Below, piece after piece: positions 1 to 9,097 of a DNA stretch of 38,702 bases (positions are counted from its first letter, which is position 1; the number at the start of each line of letters is the position of its first letter). The translations under genes were made by a program, and so were the position numbers. Location: assembly GCA_934444695.1 (NCBI GenBank), contig CAKSDF010000003.1, positions 1 through 38,702 of the forward strand, read 5' to 3'. The DNA comes from an uncultured Eubacteriales bacterium (lineage in GTDB: Bacteria > Bacillota > Clostridia > Oscillospirales > Acutalibacteraceae). The notes under the pieces were generated by a model. That model did not search any database. It was not told the origin of the DNA and saw only the letters and a program-made list of their open reading frames with translations.

Positions 1-980
1 GAAGTTATTTGATTGACCTTTTTGTCGGCAGGAATTTTTGAAAGCTCCACAACAATGGGAATAAGCTTTCTTGGCAGCAGCGCCGACAAACTGTTTGCAA
101 AATCACGATTGAGATTTTCCGAAAAATCCCGTTCGATACGCTTTTCAAGCTTTTTTATGTCAAGGGCGGGCTTTAGATCGATATGTATTTTAAATCTGTC
201 CTTTTCAAAGGGACGCATATGTGCCGATCCGCTTAAAACAAGAGGTCCCGAAAGACCGAAATGAGTGAAAAGCATTTCCCCGCTTTCGGAAAAAACGGTT
301 TTCCCCTTTGCGGTGTCTTCAACATCCACCCTGACATTTTTAAGCGAAAGGCCCATTGCCTTTTTGCAAAAGCCCTCCTCGGTCTCCACCGGAACGAGAG
401 AGGGGGTCGGTGTAACTATTTTATGTCCCGCTTTTTTTGCAAGTTTATAACCGTCGCCTGTGGATCCGGTCAGCGGGTAGGAAAGCCCTCCCGTGGCCAC
501 GAGTACATTCTGCCCGAAAAAGTCGCCGGAATCGGTTTTAACTCCATTTGCACTGCCATTCTCAATAATAAGGTCGGAAGCAGAGGCGTTTATGATTTTT
601 GTGCCTTTGGCAAATCGGCAGAGCGCGTCCACAATGTCCACAGCCCTGTCCGAAACGGGAAAAACGCGGTTGCCACGCTCGGTTTTAAGCGGCACGCCGA
701 GAGATTCAAAAAGCTCCATTGTATCGGCCGAGTTAAATCCGTAAAAGGCGCTGTATAAAAAACGATTATTTTTCGTCACCGAGGAAATGAGGGTCTGCAC
801 GTCGCAGTTGTTGGTGACGTTGCACCGTCCCTTACCGGTTATTAAAACCTTTCGGGCGGGACGGGGATTTTTTTCAATTACAAGGGTGTTAAGCCCCCGC
901 TTTGTGGAAAAGCCGGCGGCTGCAAGACCTGCCGCACCGCCGCCGATTATTATAACATCATAGATCATATTTCCGCTCAT
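1..980 (-). CDS. BaiN/HI0933-family NAD(P)/FAD-dependent flavoprotein (3' end outside window)
   Basis: Translating the minus strand from 980 gives an open frame that runs off the window edge. It begins with a Rossmann FAD-binding motif (VIIIGGGAAGLAAA, about residues 9-22), followed by the family motif RKVLITGKGRCNVTN near residue 45 and a conserved VATGGLSYPLTGSTGDG stretch. These are typical of the HI0933/BaiN-like flavoproteins, which are often annotated as aminoacetone oxidase family; the physiological substrate is usually unknown. The ATG at 980 overlaps the TGA of the upstream membrane-protein gene (ATGA), which suggests translational coupling. A second in-frame ATG at 968 is an alternative start. 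About 326 residues are present and the family is usually near 400, so the C-terminus is missing only because of the window boundary. Confidence 0.9.
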   Translation of the reverse strand, partial: MSGNMIYDVIIIGGGAAGLAAAGFSTKRGLNTLVIEKNPRPARKVLITGKGRCNVTNNCDVQTLISSVTKNNRFLYSAFYGFNSADTMELFESLGVPLKTERGNRVFPVSDRAVDIVDALCRFAKGTKIINASASDLIIENGSANGVKTDSGDFFGQNVLVATGGLSYPLTGSTGDGYKLAKKAGHKIVTPTPSLVPVETEEGFCKKAMGLSLKNVRVDVEDTAKGKTVFSESGEMLFTHFGLSGPLVLSGSAHMRPFEKDRFKIHIDLKPALDIKKLEKRIERDFSENLNRDFANSLSALLPRKLIPIVVELSKIPADKKVNQIT

Positions 981-1504
981 TTCAAAAGCTTTAAAACACG
1001 CTTGTGCATACCCTTCATATAGACCGTCACAAGCTGTGTAAGGGCCAGGTCATACACAAAAAACATAACCTCTCCCATGGCAAGAAGTATTAAAGGCGTG
1101 TATTTTCCGAAGTCGCCCATTCCCTCCATAGGTATTCCGAAAAGCTTTATAATGACGAAATATGCAAGAGCCACGCAGGCCGTAAATGTCGCAAATTTGA
1201 CGATATATTCAACCGCACGGGAACGTATCTTTTCATAGTAGGATTTAAGTATCGGATAAAATCCAAAAAAGCAGGTAAACATCATGGAAGATTCTTTTTC
1301 GCAAAAAAGCACCGAAAGAATTGCGGCGGCCACGAATCCGCCAAGCGCCCATTTTGTTCCTATTTCTATCATAACCACGCAGAAAACCGCTCCCGCAAGA
1401 GCAGGCAGCGCAAAGGTCAGATAGGGAAAATACGCTGCCAGCATTATAACCACTGCAAGGGCGGTCATAACACCGCAGAGAGCTATTTTTTTACTCTGTT
1501 TCAT
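977..1504 (-). CDS. Small integral membrane protein, ECF S-component-like
   Basis: This 175-residue protein is very hydrophobic with about five or six predicted membrane helices. It starts with a short basic N-terminus (MKQSKKIALCGVMTAL) of the kind seen in energy-coupling-factor substrate-binding (S) subunits and related Clostridial membrane proteins. There is no ATPase or T-component gene nearby, so a solitary S-like component sharing a general ECF module is possible, but no substrate can be assigned. A ribosome site (AGAGGTG) precedes the ATG. The stop codon overlaps the flavoprotein start downstream, so the two are probably translated together. The family call rests on topology and general resemblance only. 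Confidence 0.7.
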   Translation of the reverse strand: MKQSKKIALCGVMTALAVVIMLAAYFPYLTFALPALAGAVFCVVMIEIGTKWALGGFVAAAILSVLFCEKESSMMFTCFFGFYPILKSYYEKIRSRAVEYIVKFATFTACVALAYFVIIKLFGIPMEGMGDFGKYTPLILLAMGEVMFFVYDLALTQLVTVYMKGMHKRVLKLLK

Positions 1505-1644
1505 ATAACACCTCTAACAAATGCTTTGACGGTAAAGCACCGCACGTTTTCGTTCATCCGTTTAACCCACGTCATTGCATTATTCATTGCCCATAGTCTC
1601 CCGGGCAAACGCCGTTTGATTAGATCGGCAGCGCTAGCGTTCCC

Positions 1645-2277
1645 TCAGCAGCAGGGAATAAGGTCACCGCCCATACATTCGCAGCAGCAGTCGGCACAGA
1701 TAAGAGACGAGCAAATGTCGCATCCGGTGCATCCTCCCCCGCCGTTTCCGGTACGGTAGGCTCTGCCGGTGCGCTGACGGCTGATATGGTCGAGGGCCGA
1801 GCGGTATTCGCTGTTTTGCGGATCCATTCTCACCGCCGTTGCAAAGCTTGTATATGCGTCGTCAAACCAGCCTCTGCGATGAAGCACCGATCCGTTAAGG
1901 AAGTACCATTCGGCATTTCTTTTTTCCACCGGCACGCCGTCGAGCAGGGTCTGAGCGTCGTCAAGTCTTCCGCCCATAATGAGGTTTCTCACATCGGCAA
2001 AATCGGTTCCGCCGCCAGTGCTGCCTGCGCCATTCCCACTGCCGCCGTAGCTGTTGTATCCGGCATTTGAACCGCCGTATCCGCCGGATTTACGTTCGGC
2101 AATTATGGCGTCGTATGCCTCGTTAATTTCCTTCATTTTATCCTGAGCAAGGTCGGAAAGAGGATTCCCCGAATAGTTATCGGGATGATATTTCCTTGCG
2201 AGGGCGCGATAGGCCTCTTTAATCTGATCGTCGGTTGCATCTCTCGGCACTCCGAGTATCGAATAGGGGTCGTTCAT
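1645..2277 (-). CDS. J-domain / TPR protein with glycine-rich linker and Cys-rich tail
   Basis: The 210-residue protein has an N-terminal J domain (residues 1-62) with the HPD tripeptide at 31-33, which is the signature needed to stimulate an Hsp70 ATPase. A Gly/Ser/Asn/Tyr-rich linker follows (about 64-90), then a TPR-like helical pair (about 95-165, including NAEWYFLNGSVLHRRGWFDD). The end is a compact Cys-rich tail with clustered CxxC pairs and a Cys-Cys-Cys run, probably metal-binding. It lacks the zinc-finger and client-binding domains of DnaJ proper, so it is a specialised class C J-protein. An AAAGGAG site precedes the ATG. It sits between the DUF5685-like gene and the membrane protein gene on the same strand. 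Confidence 0.88.
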   Translation of the reverse strand: MNDPYSILGVPRDATDDQIKEAYRALARKYHPDNYSGNPLSDLAQDKMKEINEAYDAIIAERKSGGYGGSNAGYNSYGGSGNGAGSTGGGTDFADVRNLIMGGRLDDAQTLLDGVPVEKRNAEWYFLNGSVLHRRGWFDDAYTSFATAVRMDPQNSEYRSALDHISRQRTGRAYRTGNGGGGCTGCDICSSLICADCCCECMGGDLIPCC

Positions 2278-2396
2278 TTTGTTTCTCCTTTCATTTCAAG
2301 GAATCATTTGCTTTTCAGAAAATGCGGTAGGTTATAGACTTTAACTTCAAAAAACTTCTTTTGAAAGAACTTTTAAAAATTTTATTATTTAAAAAA

Positions 2397-3275
2397 TCAC
2401 TTTGAGCTTTGAGCGGTTTTTTCGGTCTTTTTGCGAATTATATCCCGTTGTACCGACGGCAATCCTTTATACAGAATATTTTCGAGAATATCGCCGAAAT
2501 TTTTGACCGATAAAAGCTCGTAAGCCGCTATGGCCTCGCTTATGCATACGTTCATCTGGCATATGGCATCTTCCTGCATCTGCTTTTCCGAAAGACCGCT
2601 GTATTTTACGAGAAAGGGATTAAAGCGTTTTTTATCCCTGTCGCTTTCAAAATCGTCGAGAGCATCTGCAAGATAAACCCACTTGCCTATGCAATATCCT
2701 ATACGCCCGTATATACGTTTTACGGCATCGTTTTCAATGCCGTAGGATGTTATTTCGGCAAGAGCCGCCGCCGAAGGATGGCAGCAGGCATCAAGGCTGA
2801 ATTTTTCGCTGTTTTCGGCCTTTTCCTGCTCAGAGAGAAGGGCGTCTATCCTTTCCGAAAGCCCGGGATGTTTTTTTGCGGCCTTTTTGCGTTTTGATTT
2901 AGCAAAGGGAAGAAGCAGACGGCAGCCCATCCGTTTGAAAAAGCTTTCGTCCTTTATGTTGTCGCACACCTTACCGTAAAGCAGCAGCATTGCCACATCG
3001 GCCGAATATTCAAGAGAGTCGTCGCAGGTACAGAGCTTATTGCATTTAACGGCAGGATTAAAGGTGCATCGGCACTTTTTAAAGTGCATTTTTTTGTCCT
3101 CGGCCGAAGAAAGACGGAGCAGCGCCAAAAACACGAAATCATAGTTAAGGGTAAAGCGGGACAAAAGGCCGTAGCTTTTGCCGAGGGTTTTACAAAGGGA
3201 GCAATATATTCCCCGATAAGCCTCATAGTCTTTCATTCTCAGCTCAGGCTTTGCCGCTTTGACATATCCAAACAG
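2397..3275 (-). CDS. DUF5685-type protein, probable CTG start
   Basis: The protein resembles the DUF5685 family of Firmicutes, whose members have paired Cys motifs (here YCSLCKTLGKSYG near the N-terminus and a CRCTF...CNKLCTCDD block further on) and an all-alpha C-terminal half (YCIGKWVYLADALDDFESD). The function is unknown. The first ATG (3236) would remove the conserved leading segment. The frame remains open upstream and encodes LFGYVKAAKPELR, matching the usual MFGYVKP-type start of the family. A CTG codon at 3273-3275 lies 7 nt after a perfect GGGAGG at 3283-3288, so CTG is the likely initiation codon. A J-domain protein gene follows in the same direction. Confidence 0.8.
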   Translation of the reverse strand: MFGYVKAAKPELRMKDYEAYRGIYCSLCKTLGKSYGLLSRFTLNYDFVFLALLRLSSAEDKKMHFKKCRCTFNPAVKCNKLCTCDDSLEYSADVAMLLLYGKVCDNIKDESFFKRMGCRLLLPFAKSKRKKAAKKHPGLSERIDALLSEQEKAENSEKFSLDACCHPSAAALAEITSYGIENDAVKRIYGRIGYCIGKWVYLADALDDFESDRDKKRFNPFLVKYSGLSEKQMQEDAICQMNVCISEAIAAYELLSVKNFGDILENILYKGLPSVQRDIIRKKTEKTAQSSK

Positions 3276-3369
3276 GAAACCGCCTCCCGTCTTTCATTTT
3301 TTGCTATTTACAGAGTTTATTATACATTAATCGCAGGTGTAATAGTTTAACGCATTGTAAATATTGAGT

Positions 3370-3405
3370 ATTGCCGTCAGACATTGACGGGCAATTGACG
3401 GCAAT
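3370..3405. repeat. Inverted repeat with an extra internal half-site
   Basis: ATTGCCGTCA at 3370-3379 is repeated exactly in inverted orientation as TGACGGCAAT at 3396-3405. A third TGACGG lies in the 16-nt spacer. It sits in the 277-bp gap between uvrA and the DUF5685-like gene, upstream of the latter. It could be an operator or an RNA hairpin; nothing shows which. A TATAAT-like box for the downstream minus-strand gene is at 3319-3324. Confidence 0.45.
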
Positions 3406-3496
3406 TATCGAAAAGTCACCGCACAATTACTGCCACTCTACCGTTCGAATAAACCACAGCAGCAAATGCACGCAGCGCCGATTGTCATAAAGCCCG

Positions 3497-3514
3497 CCGC
3501 AGGCTTTCCTGCGG
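3497..3514 (-). terminator. Hairpin after uvrA
   Basis: CCGCAGG and CCTGCGG form a perfect 7-bp stem with a 4-nt loop about 40 nt beyond the uvrA stop on the minus strand, followed by GCGGGCTTT. The U-tract is weak, so this is only a possible terminator for the uvrBA operon. Confidence 0.4.
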
Positions 3515-3552
3515 TATTTCTCATAGCATTTACAAAGAGTTTTATACGGTTT

Positions 3553-6375
3553 TTAAAGCACTTCCTTAAGAAAATGGCCGGTATAGGATTTCTTGCTCTT
3601 TGCGATTTTTTCGGGAGTACCGCTTGCCACTACCCTTCCGCCGCCGTTTCCGCCTTCGGGGCCGATGTCGATTATATAATCGGCGGTTTTAATGACATCC
3701 ATATTATGCTCGATAATTATAACGGTATTACCCGCGTCCACAAGGCGCTGAAGCACATCTATAAGTCTGTGTACATCGGCGGTGTGAAGTCCTATGGTCG
3801 GCTCGTCGAGAATATAAACCGTCTTGCCGGTGGCTCGTTTGCAAAGCTCACTTGAAAGCTTTACCCTCTGGGCCTCTCCTCCCGAAAGGGTGGTGGCCGG
3901 CTGACCAAGCTTGATATATCCCATACCCACATCGCAAAGCGCCTGAATCTTTCTTGCGATTTTAGGAATGGGCGCGAAAAATTCCAGTGCCTCTTCGGCC
4001 GTCATTTCCAGCACATCATAAATGCTCTTGCCCTTGTATTTTATCTCAAGGGTCTCGTGGTTGTAACGGTGGGCTTTACACACCTCGCAGGGCACATATA
4101 TATCGGGCAAAAAGTGCATTTCTATTTTGATTATACCGTCGCCCTGGCAGGCCTCGCAGCGTCCTCCCTTGACGTTAAAGGAAAAGCGTCCTGCGTTATA
4201 TCCCCTTATTTTTGCATCGGGGGTTTTTGCATAAAGCTCCCGTATGTCGTTAAAAACGCCGATGTAGGTAGCGGGATTGGAGCGGGGGGTACGTCCTATG
4301 GGCTGTTGATTTATATCTATGACCTTATCGAGATTTTCAAGTCCCTTTATTCCCTCGCATTTCCCGGTTTTTTTGCGGGCGCCGTTTAAGGTGTTGGCAA
4401 GGGTTTTGTAAAGCACCTCGTTTACAAGGGAGGATTTTCCCGAGCCCGACACGCCCGTAACGCACACAAATTCACCAAGCGGGAATTTTACGTCTATATT
4501 TTTAAGATTGTTTTCCTTTGCGCCGATGACCTCTATAAACTTGCCGTTTCCGCTTCTTCTGACCTTCGGCACCTCTATTTTTTTGCGCCCCGACAGGTAG
4601 TCTCCGGTAAGCGATCCTTTGCAGGCCATAATTTCATCCACTGTTCCCGCACAGACGAGATTCCCGCCGTGCACGCCCGCTCCCGGGCCGATGTCGCAGA
4701 TGTAATCGGCATTGAGCATTGTCTCGTCGTCGTGTTCCACTACCACAAGGGTATTGCCCAGATCACGAAGCTTTTTTAGTGTGGCGATTAGCTTTGTGTT
4801 ATCCCTTTTGTGCAGACCGATACTGGGTTCGTCGAAAATGTAAAGCACTCCCTGAAGTGACGAGCCTATCTGCGTGGCAAGGCGTATGCGCTGGCTTTCT
4901 CCCCCCGAAAGGGTTCCCGACGAGCGTGAAAGGGTAAGGTAACCCAGTCCCACATCCCTTAAAAATCCGAGACGGCTCTTTATCTCTTTGATTATCAGTC
5001 GGCCGATCATAAGCTCACGGTTGGTAAGCTCAAGATGTTCAATAAAATCAAGCAATTCCTCAACCGACATACGGGAAAGAGTGTCTATATTTTTCCCGCC
5101 CACCGTCACGGCAAGGGATTTTTCGTTAAGTCTTGCACCATGGCACTCGGGACAAGGCAGGGCGGTCATATAACTTTCGATGTCGTCCCGCGAATAGGAG
5201 CTGTCGGTTTCCTTGTATCTGCGCTCAAGGTTGTTTATAACGCCTTCAAAGGTGCCTTCGTAAGAGGTTGTGCGTCCGCCGAATTTGCGGGTTAAAGGAA
5301 TCTTTTTGTCCCCCGTTCCGTAAAGCAATGCCTTTTGTCCCTCCTCGGGAATTTCGCCGAAGGGAATGTCAAGGGAAAAACCGTAGTAATTTGCGATTCC
5401 CTCAAAATACATTCTGGCGATAGAGCCGTATTCCCCGCTCATACTCCATCCGCTTCCCTTTATGGCTCCCTGGTTAAGAGAAAGAAGCTTGTTGGGTACA
5501 ATGGCATCGGGATCGATTTTCATAAAAACGCCGAGGCCGTCGCACTTTTTACAGGCGCCGAAGGGATTGTTAAAGGAAAACATTCTGGGAGAAAGCTCTT
5601 CAATGCTTATTCCGTGCTCGGGACAGGCATAATCCTGAGAAAAAAGCATTTCTTCCCCGCCGATGACATCCACCACCATAAGGGCGCTGTGTTCAAAGGT
5701 GGTTTCGATGGAATCGGCAAGTCGGCTGCGTATTTCCGGCTTTACAACCAGTCGGTCGACCACTATTTCAATGTTGTGTTTTTTGTTCTTTTCAAGGGGT
5801 ATTTCCTCGGTCAGGTCATACATATTTCCGTCGGCCCTGACCCTTACAAAACCGCTTTTGCGCGCCGCTTCAAGCTCCTTTGCGTGCTCTCCCTTTCGTC
5901 CGCGGACGATGGGCGCCATTATCTGAATCTTGGTTTTTTCGGGAAGGGAGAGTATCTGATCAACCATCTGATCAACCGTCTGCTGTTTTATCTCTCTACC
6001 GCAGACCGGGCAATGAGGAATTCCGATACGGGCAAAAAGAAGCCTCATATAATCGTGTATTTCGGTGACCGTTCCCACCGTCGAACGGGGATTTTTGGAG
6101 GTGGTTTTCTGATCGATGGAAATGGCGGGAGAAAGGCCGTCTATGCTGTCGACATCCGGCTTTTCCATCTGTCCCAAAAACATTCTGGCATAGGATGACA
6201 GCGATTCGATGTATCTTCTCTGTCCTTCGGCATAAAGGGTATCAAAAGCAAGGGAGGATTTTCCTGATCCCGATACACCGGTAAACACCACAAGCTTGTC
6301 CCTCGGTATGGTCACATCGATATTTTTAAGGTTATTTGCTCTTGCGCCTTTTATGACTATTTGATCTCTCGGCAT
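3553..6375 (-). CDS. uvrA: Excinuclease ABC subunit A (UvrA)
   Basis: UvrA is the DNA-damage-sensing ATPase of nucleotide excision repair. The 940-residue length is typical. It has two ABC ATPase modules, each with a Walker A (TGVSGSGKSSLAFDTLY near 33-49 and TGVSGSGKSSLVNEV in the second half), two ABC signature stretches (SGTLSGGESQRIRLA and ATTLSGGEAQRVKLS), and zinc-binding cysteines including CPVCG, CKKCDGLG and CEACQGDG...CEVC. The ATG at 6375 follows GAGGG with normal spacing and lies inside the last codons of uvrB, a 44-nt overlap, so the two subunits are made from one transcript. Confidence 0.98.
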   Translation of the reverse strand: MPRDQIVIKGARANNLKNIDVTIPRDKLVVFTGVSGSGKSSLAFDTLYAEGQRRYIESLSSYARMFLGQMEKPDVDSIDGLSPAISIDQKTTSKNPRSTVGTVTEIHDYMRLLFARIGIPHCPVCGREIKQQTVDQMVDQILSLPEKTKIQIMAPIVRGRKGEHAKELEAARKSGFVRVRADGNMYDLTEEIPLEKNKKHNIEIVVDRLVVKPEIRSRLADSIETTFEHSALMVVDVIGGEEMLFSQDYACPEHGISIEELSPRMFSFNNPFGACKKCDGLGVFMKIDPDAIVPNKLLSLNQGAIKGSGWSMSGEYGSIARMYFEGIANYYGFSLDIPFGEIPEEGQKALLYGTGDKKIPLTRKFGGRTTSYEGTFEGVINNLERRYKETDSSYSRDDIESYMTALPCPECHGARLNEKSLAVTVGGKNIDTLSRMSVEELLDFIEHLELTNRELMIGRLIIKEIKSRLGFLRDVGLGYLTLSRSSGTLSGGESQRIRLATQIGSSLQGVLYIFDEPSIGLHKRDNTKLIATLKKLRDLGNTLVVVEHDDETMLNADYICDIGPGAGVHGGNLVCAGTVDEIMACKGSLTGDYLSGRKKIEVPKVRRSGNGKFIEVIGAKENNLKNIDVKFPLGEFVCVTGVSGSGKSSLVNEVLYKTLANTLNGARKKTGKCEGIKGLENLDKVIDINQQPIGRTPRSNPATYIGVFNDIRELYAKTPDAKIRGYNAGRFSFNVKGGRCEACQGDGIIKIEMHFLPDIYVPCEVCKAHRYNHETLEIKYKGKSIYDVLEMTAEEALEFFAPIPKIARKIQALCDVGMGYIKLGQPATTLSGGEAQRVKLSSELCKRATGKTVYILDEPTIGLHTADVHRLIDVLQRLVDAGNTVIIIEHNMDVIKTADYIIDIGPEGGNGGGRVVASGTPEKIAKSKKSYTGHFLKEVL

Positions 6376-8335
6376 TGTCTTTTCCCTCTCTTATCTCTTT
6401 AATTCTGTCTCTCAAAAATGCGGCGTGCTCAAATTCCAGCATCTTGGACGCCGTCTGCATTTCTTTTGTCAGCTTGTTTATAAGCTGTTCCTTTTCCTTG
6501 TCCGAAAGCCGCTTTACCGCTGCCTTATCGGGCACCTTGCCCGATATTTCAAGCACATCCCTTACTCCCTTGACAATGGTTTTGGGAACGATGCCGTGGT
6601 CGGCATTGTATTTTTGCTGAATTTCTCTTCGGCGCAGGGTTTCGGTGATTGCCTTTTCCATGGAAGGTGTAACGCTGTCGGCATACATAATTACCGCTCC
6701 GTTGGCGTTTCTGGCAGCTCGTCCCACCGTTTGAATAAGTGAGCTTTCGCTTCGCAAAAAGCCTTCCTTGTCGGCGTCCAAGATGGCCACAAGGGACACT
6801 TCCGGAATATCCAGTCCCTCTCTTAAAAGGTTTATTCCCACAAGCACATCAAATTCCCCAAGCCGCAGATCCCTTATTATTTCCATACGCTCGATGGTAT
6901 CGATATCGTGGTGCATATATCTTACCTTTATGCCCACGCCGGTGAGATATTCGGTAAGATCTTCGGCCATTTTTTTGGTAAGAGTGGTAACAAGCACTCT
7001 TTCCTTTCGTTCCACCCGCTCGTTTATTTCCGAAACGAGATCGTCGATCTGTCCGTCGGTGGGTTTGACGGTTATCTCGGGATCAAGCAGGCCGGTGGGA
7101 CGGATTATCTGCTCGGCCACCTGGGATGCGTGCTCCCGTGCAAAAGGACCGGGGGTTGCACTGACAAAAATAGCCTGATTTATATGATTGTAAAATTCGT
7201 CGAAATTCAGCGGACGGTTATCGAAAGCCGACGGCAGGCGAAAACCGTAATCCACAAGGTTTTCCTTTCTGGCCCTGTCCCCGCCGTACATTCCCCTGAC
7301 CTGGGGAAGTGTGACATGGGATTCGTCCACGAAAAGAAGATAATCCTTGGGAAAATAATCAAGCAGCGTAAATGGGCTGCTGCCTCTCGGGCGGCCGGAC
7401 ATAACGCCGGAATAGTTCTCGATTCCCTTGCACACGCCGATTTCTTTAAGCATTTCCATATCGTATTCGGTGCGTTGACGTATTCTTTGCGCTTCAAGCA
7501 GTTTTCCCTGCTCCTTAAACCATTTTACCCGTTCTTCCATTTCTTCTTTTATGGCGCATATGGCTCTGTCCATACGTTCTCTGTCAATAACATAGTGGGA
7601 GGCGGGGTATATTGCGGCATGGGAAAGGGTGCTTTTGACCTCTCCGGTCAGGGCGTTTATCTCGCTTATGCGGTCGATCTCATCTCCGAAAAATTCTACC
7701 CTTATAGCGTTTTCCATAGAGTATGCCGGAAAGATTTCCACAACATCTCCCCTGACCCTGAATTTGTTTCGGGTAAAGTTAACATCGTTGCGCTCATACT
7801 GTATGTCCACAAGGCGACAGAGCAGATCGTTTCTGTCCATTTCCTTACCCGGGCGGAGAGAAACCACCATATTTTTATAGTCAATAGGATCGCCCAAAGT
7901 ATAGATACAGGAAACGCTGGACACAATTATGACATCCCGCCGCTCGGCAAGTGAGGAGGTGGCCGAATGGCGCATTTTATCGATTTCGTCGTTTATGGCA
8001 GAATCCTTTTCGATGTATGTGTCGGTTCCGGGAATGTAGGCCTCGGGTTGGTAATAGTCGTAGTAACTGGCGAAGTACTCGACGGCGTTATTCGGGAAAA
8101 ATTCTTTAAACTCGCTGCAAAGCTGGGCGGCAAGTGTTTTGTTGTGTGCAAGCACGAGGGTTGGGCGGTTGACCTTTTCGATAACATTGGCCATAGTAAA
8201 GGTTTTTCCCGAGCCGGTAACGCCTAAAAGCACCTGCTCTTTATATCCCTTTTCAAGACCGTTCACAAGTTTATCGATGGCCTCGGGCTGATCTCCCGTG
8301 GGCTTATAATCCGATACAAGCTTGAATTTATCCAT
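6332..8335 (-). CDS. uvrB: Excinuclease ABC subunit B (UvrB)
   Basis: UvrB is the helicase-like damage-verification subunit that receives DNA from UvrA and recruits UvrC. The 667-residue protein contains Walker A GVTGSGKTFTMANVI, the damage-probing beta-hairpin region (YYDYYQPEAYIPGTDTYIEKD), later helicase motifs including VGRAARN, and the C-terminal UvrB/UvrC interaction domain (EMLEFEHAAFLRDRI-type). The ATG at 8335 is preferred over an upstream frame opening because it directly precedes the family start MDKFKLVSDYKPTGDQPEAI and is preceded by GAGGAGGAG. uvrA follows with overlap. I found no CGAAC-N4-GTTCG LexA-type box in the promoter region. Confidence 0.97.
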   Translation of the reverse strand: MDKFKLVSDYKPTGDQPEAIDKLVNGLEKGYKEQVLLGVTGSGKTFTMANVIEKVNRPTLVLAHNKTLAAQLCSEFKEFFPNNAVEYFASYYDYYQPEAYIPGTDTYIEKDSAINDEIDKMRHSATSSLAERRDVIIVSSVSCIYTLGDPIDYKNMVVSLRPGKEMDRNDLLCRLVDIQYERNDVNFTRNKFRVRGDVVEIFPAYSMENAIRVEFFGDEIDRISEINALTGEVKSTLSHAAIYPASHYVIDRERMDRAICAIKEEMEERVKWFKEQGKLLEAQRIRQRTEYDMEMLKEIGVCKGIENYSGVMSGRPRGSSPFTLLDYFPKDYLLFVDESHVTLPQVRGMYGGDRARKENLVDYGFRLPSAFDNRPLNFDEFYNHINQAIFVSATPGPFAREHASQVAEQIIRPTGLLDPEITVKPTDGQIDDLVSEINERVERKERVLVTTLTKKMAEDLTEYLTGVGIKVRYMHHDIDTIERMEIIRDLRLGEFDVLVGINLLREGLDIPEVSLVAILDADKEGFLRSESSLIQTVGRAARNANGAVIMYADSVTPSMEKAITETLRRREIQQKYNADHGIVPKTIVKGVRDVLEISGKVPDKAAVKRLSDKEKEQLINKLTKEMQTASKMLEFEHAAFLRDRIKEIREGKDNAERSNSHKRRKSK

Positions 8336-8456
8336 AAGTCTCCTCCTCATATCCTCATATTTGACAAAGCCGATAATAGCCGCACAACACACGGCTTTTT
8401 GTTTTTCTTTTCCCACGAAGTTGAGCTGTAATCGGCACAAAAATCGCTATTATAGT

Positions 8457-8485
8457 ATTATACCACGGTGCTTTTAGATTAGCAA
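8457..8485 (-). promoter_or_regulatory. uvrB promoter
   Basis: On the minus strand, TTGCTA (8480-8485) and TATAAT (8457-8462) are separated by 17 nt, a standard sigma-A arrangement about 120 nt upstream of the uvrB ATG. No LexA-type palindrome overlaps it. Confidence 0.6.
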
Positions 8486-8683
8486 GTACACCACAGTATA
8501 ATTAAAGGTAAATTCATAATAGCGCAAATCGTCAAGGCACAGCAAACGACACGGTGTCCTGCTCAGCGATCGGCGCAAAAGCCGATACAAAAACCCACAC
8601 AGCAATCGCACAGCATTCTGAACTGCGATTGCCGCAGTAACCGCCGCTGCAAGCGGTTCTGCAATCACCGCAGTAATCTGCGC

Positions 8684-8733
8684 AAAAAACGGAACCTTTA
8701 AGAGGAAAAGTAATTTTCCTAAAAGATTCCGTT
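8684..8733 (-). terminator. Terminator of the CAP-dockerin gene, displaced by a MITE
   Basis: AACGGAA (8688-8694) pairs with TTCCGTT (8727-8733), and an inner AGGAAAA/TTTTCCT stem continues the helix. On the minus strand this is followed by a run of U from the A-tract at 8684-8689. It is a strong intrinsic terminator for minus-strand transcription. It lies about 365 nt past the stop of the gene at 9098, with the MITE copy between them. The rest of 8486-8790 shows short A/C-rich imperfect repeats but no gene that I can support. Confidence 0.7.
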
Positions 8734-8790
8734 CAATTTATGCAATTATTATATTACAGCACCGCGCTCAATTGCTGCCAGATCAAAATC

Positions 8791-9073
8791 GGTTTAACCA
8801 TAACGCACACATACGAACACGATTTTGGCGGAGAAAAATCCCCATATACTGCGTTAAAATGCTCGTTAATCCGACAGGATGAACTGCGCTTTTGCCTTGT
8901 ATCTGAGCATTTTTCTTACCGACAAAATTCTCCGACCTGAAATGAGCATAGTAATGAGGGATTTTCGGTGCGGAGGAACATATAAGGCTAACGCCTATAT
9001 GCGACGACAAGCCGAAAAGCACCATTAATAGGCCGTTTCAGGCGTGTTCGGATATGTGCGTTATGGTTAAACC
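8791..9073. mobile_element. MITE-like repeat, copy A
   Basis: The element is about 283 bp with terminal inverted repeats: GGTTTAACCATAACGCAC at the left and its reverse complement ending at 9073, extending inward with mismatches to CGAACACG. Almost the same sequence occurs in opposite orientation at 22590-22869; by eye there are fewer than a dozen differences. No transposase is encoded. The 80-codon open frame on the minus strand is conserved only because the DNA is repeated. This fits a non-autonomous miniature inverted-repeat transposable element. Target duplications are not clear. Confidence 0.8.
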
Positions 9074-9097
9074 AATAGCAATCGAATTGATCATCTA

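Noticed and set aside
5335..6198. Long plus-strand open frame opposite uvrA
   Set aside because: It is an antisense shadow; uvrA on the minus strand is fully conserved and no ribosome site or family match exists here.
6908..7954. 348-codon plus-strand frame opposite uvrB
   Set aside because: Antisense shadow of uvrB, with low-complexity translated sequence.
8340..8500. LexA/SOS box at uvrB or the Y-family polymerase
   Set aside because: I searched both upstream regions for CGAAC-N4-GTTCG-like palindromes by eye and found none.
8783..9025. 80-codon frame shared by both MITE copies (also 22636-22878)
   Set aside because: The conservation reflects the repeated DNA. There is no ribosome site, and the frame runs into the terminal repeat.
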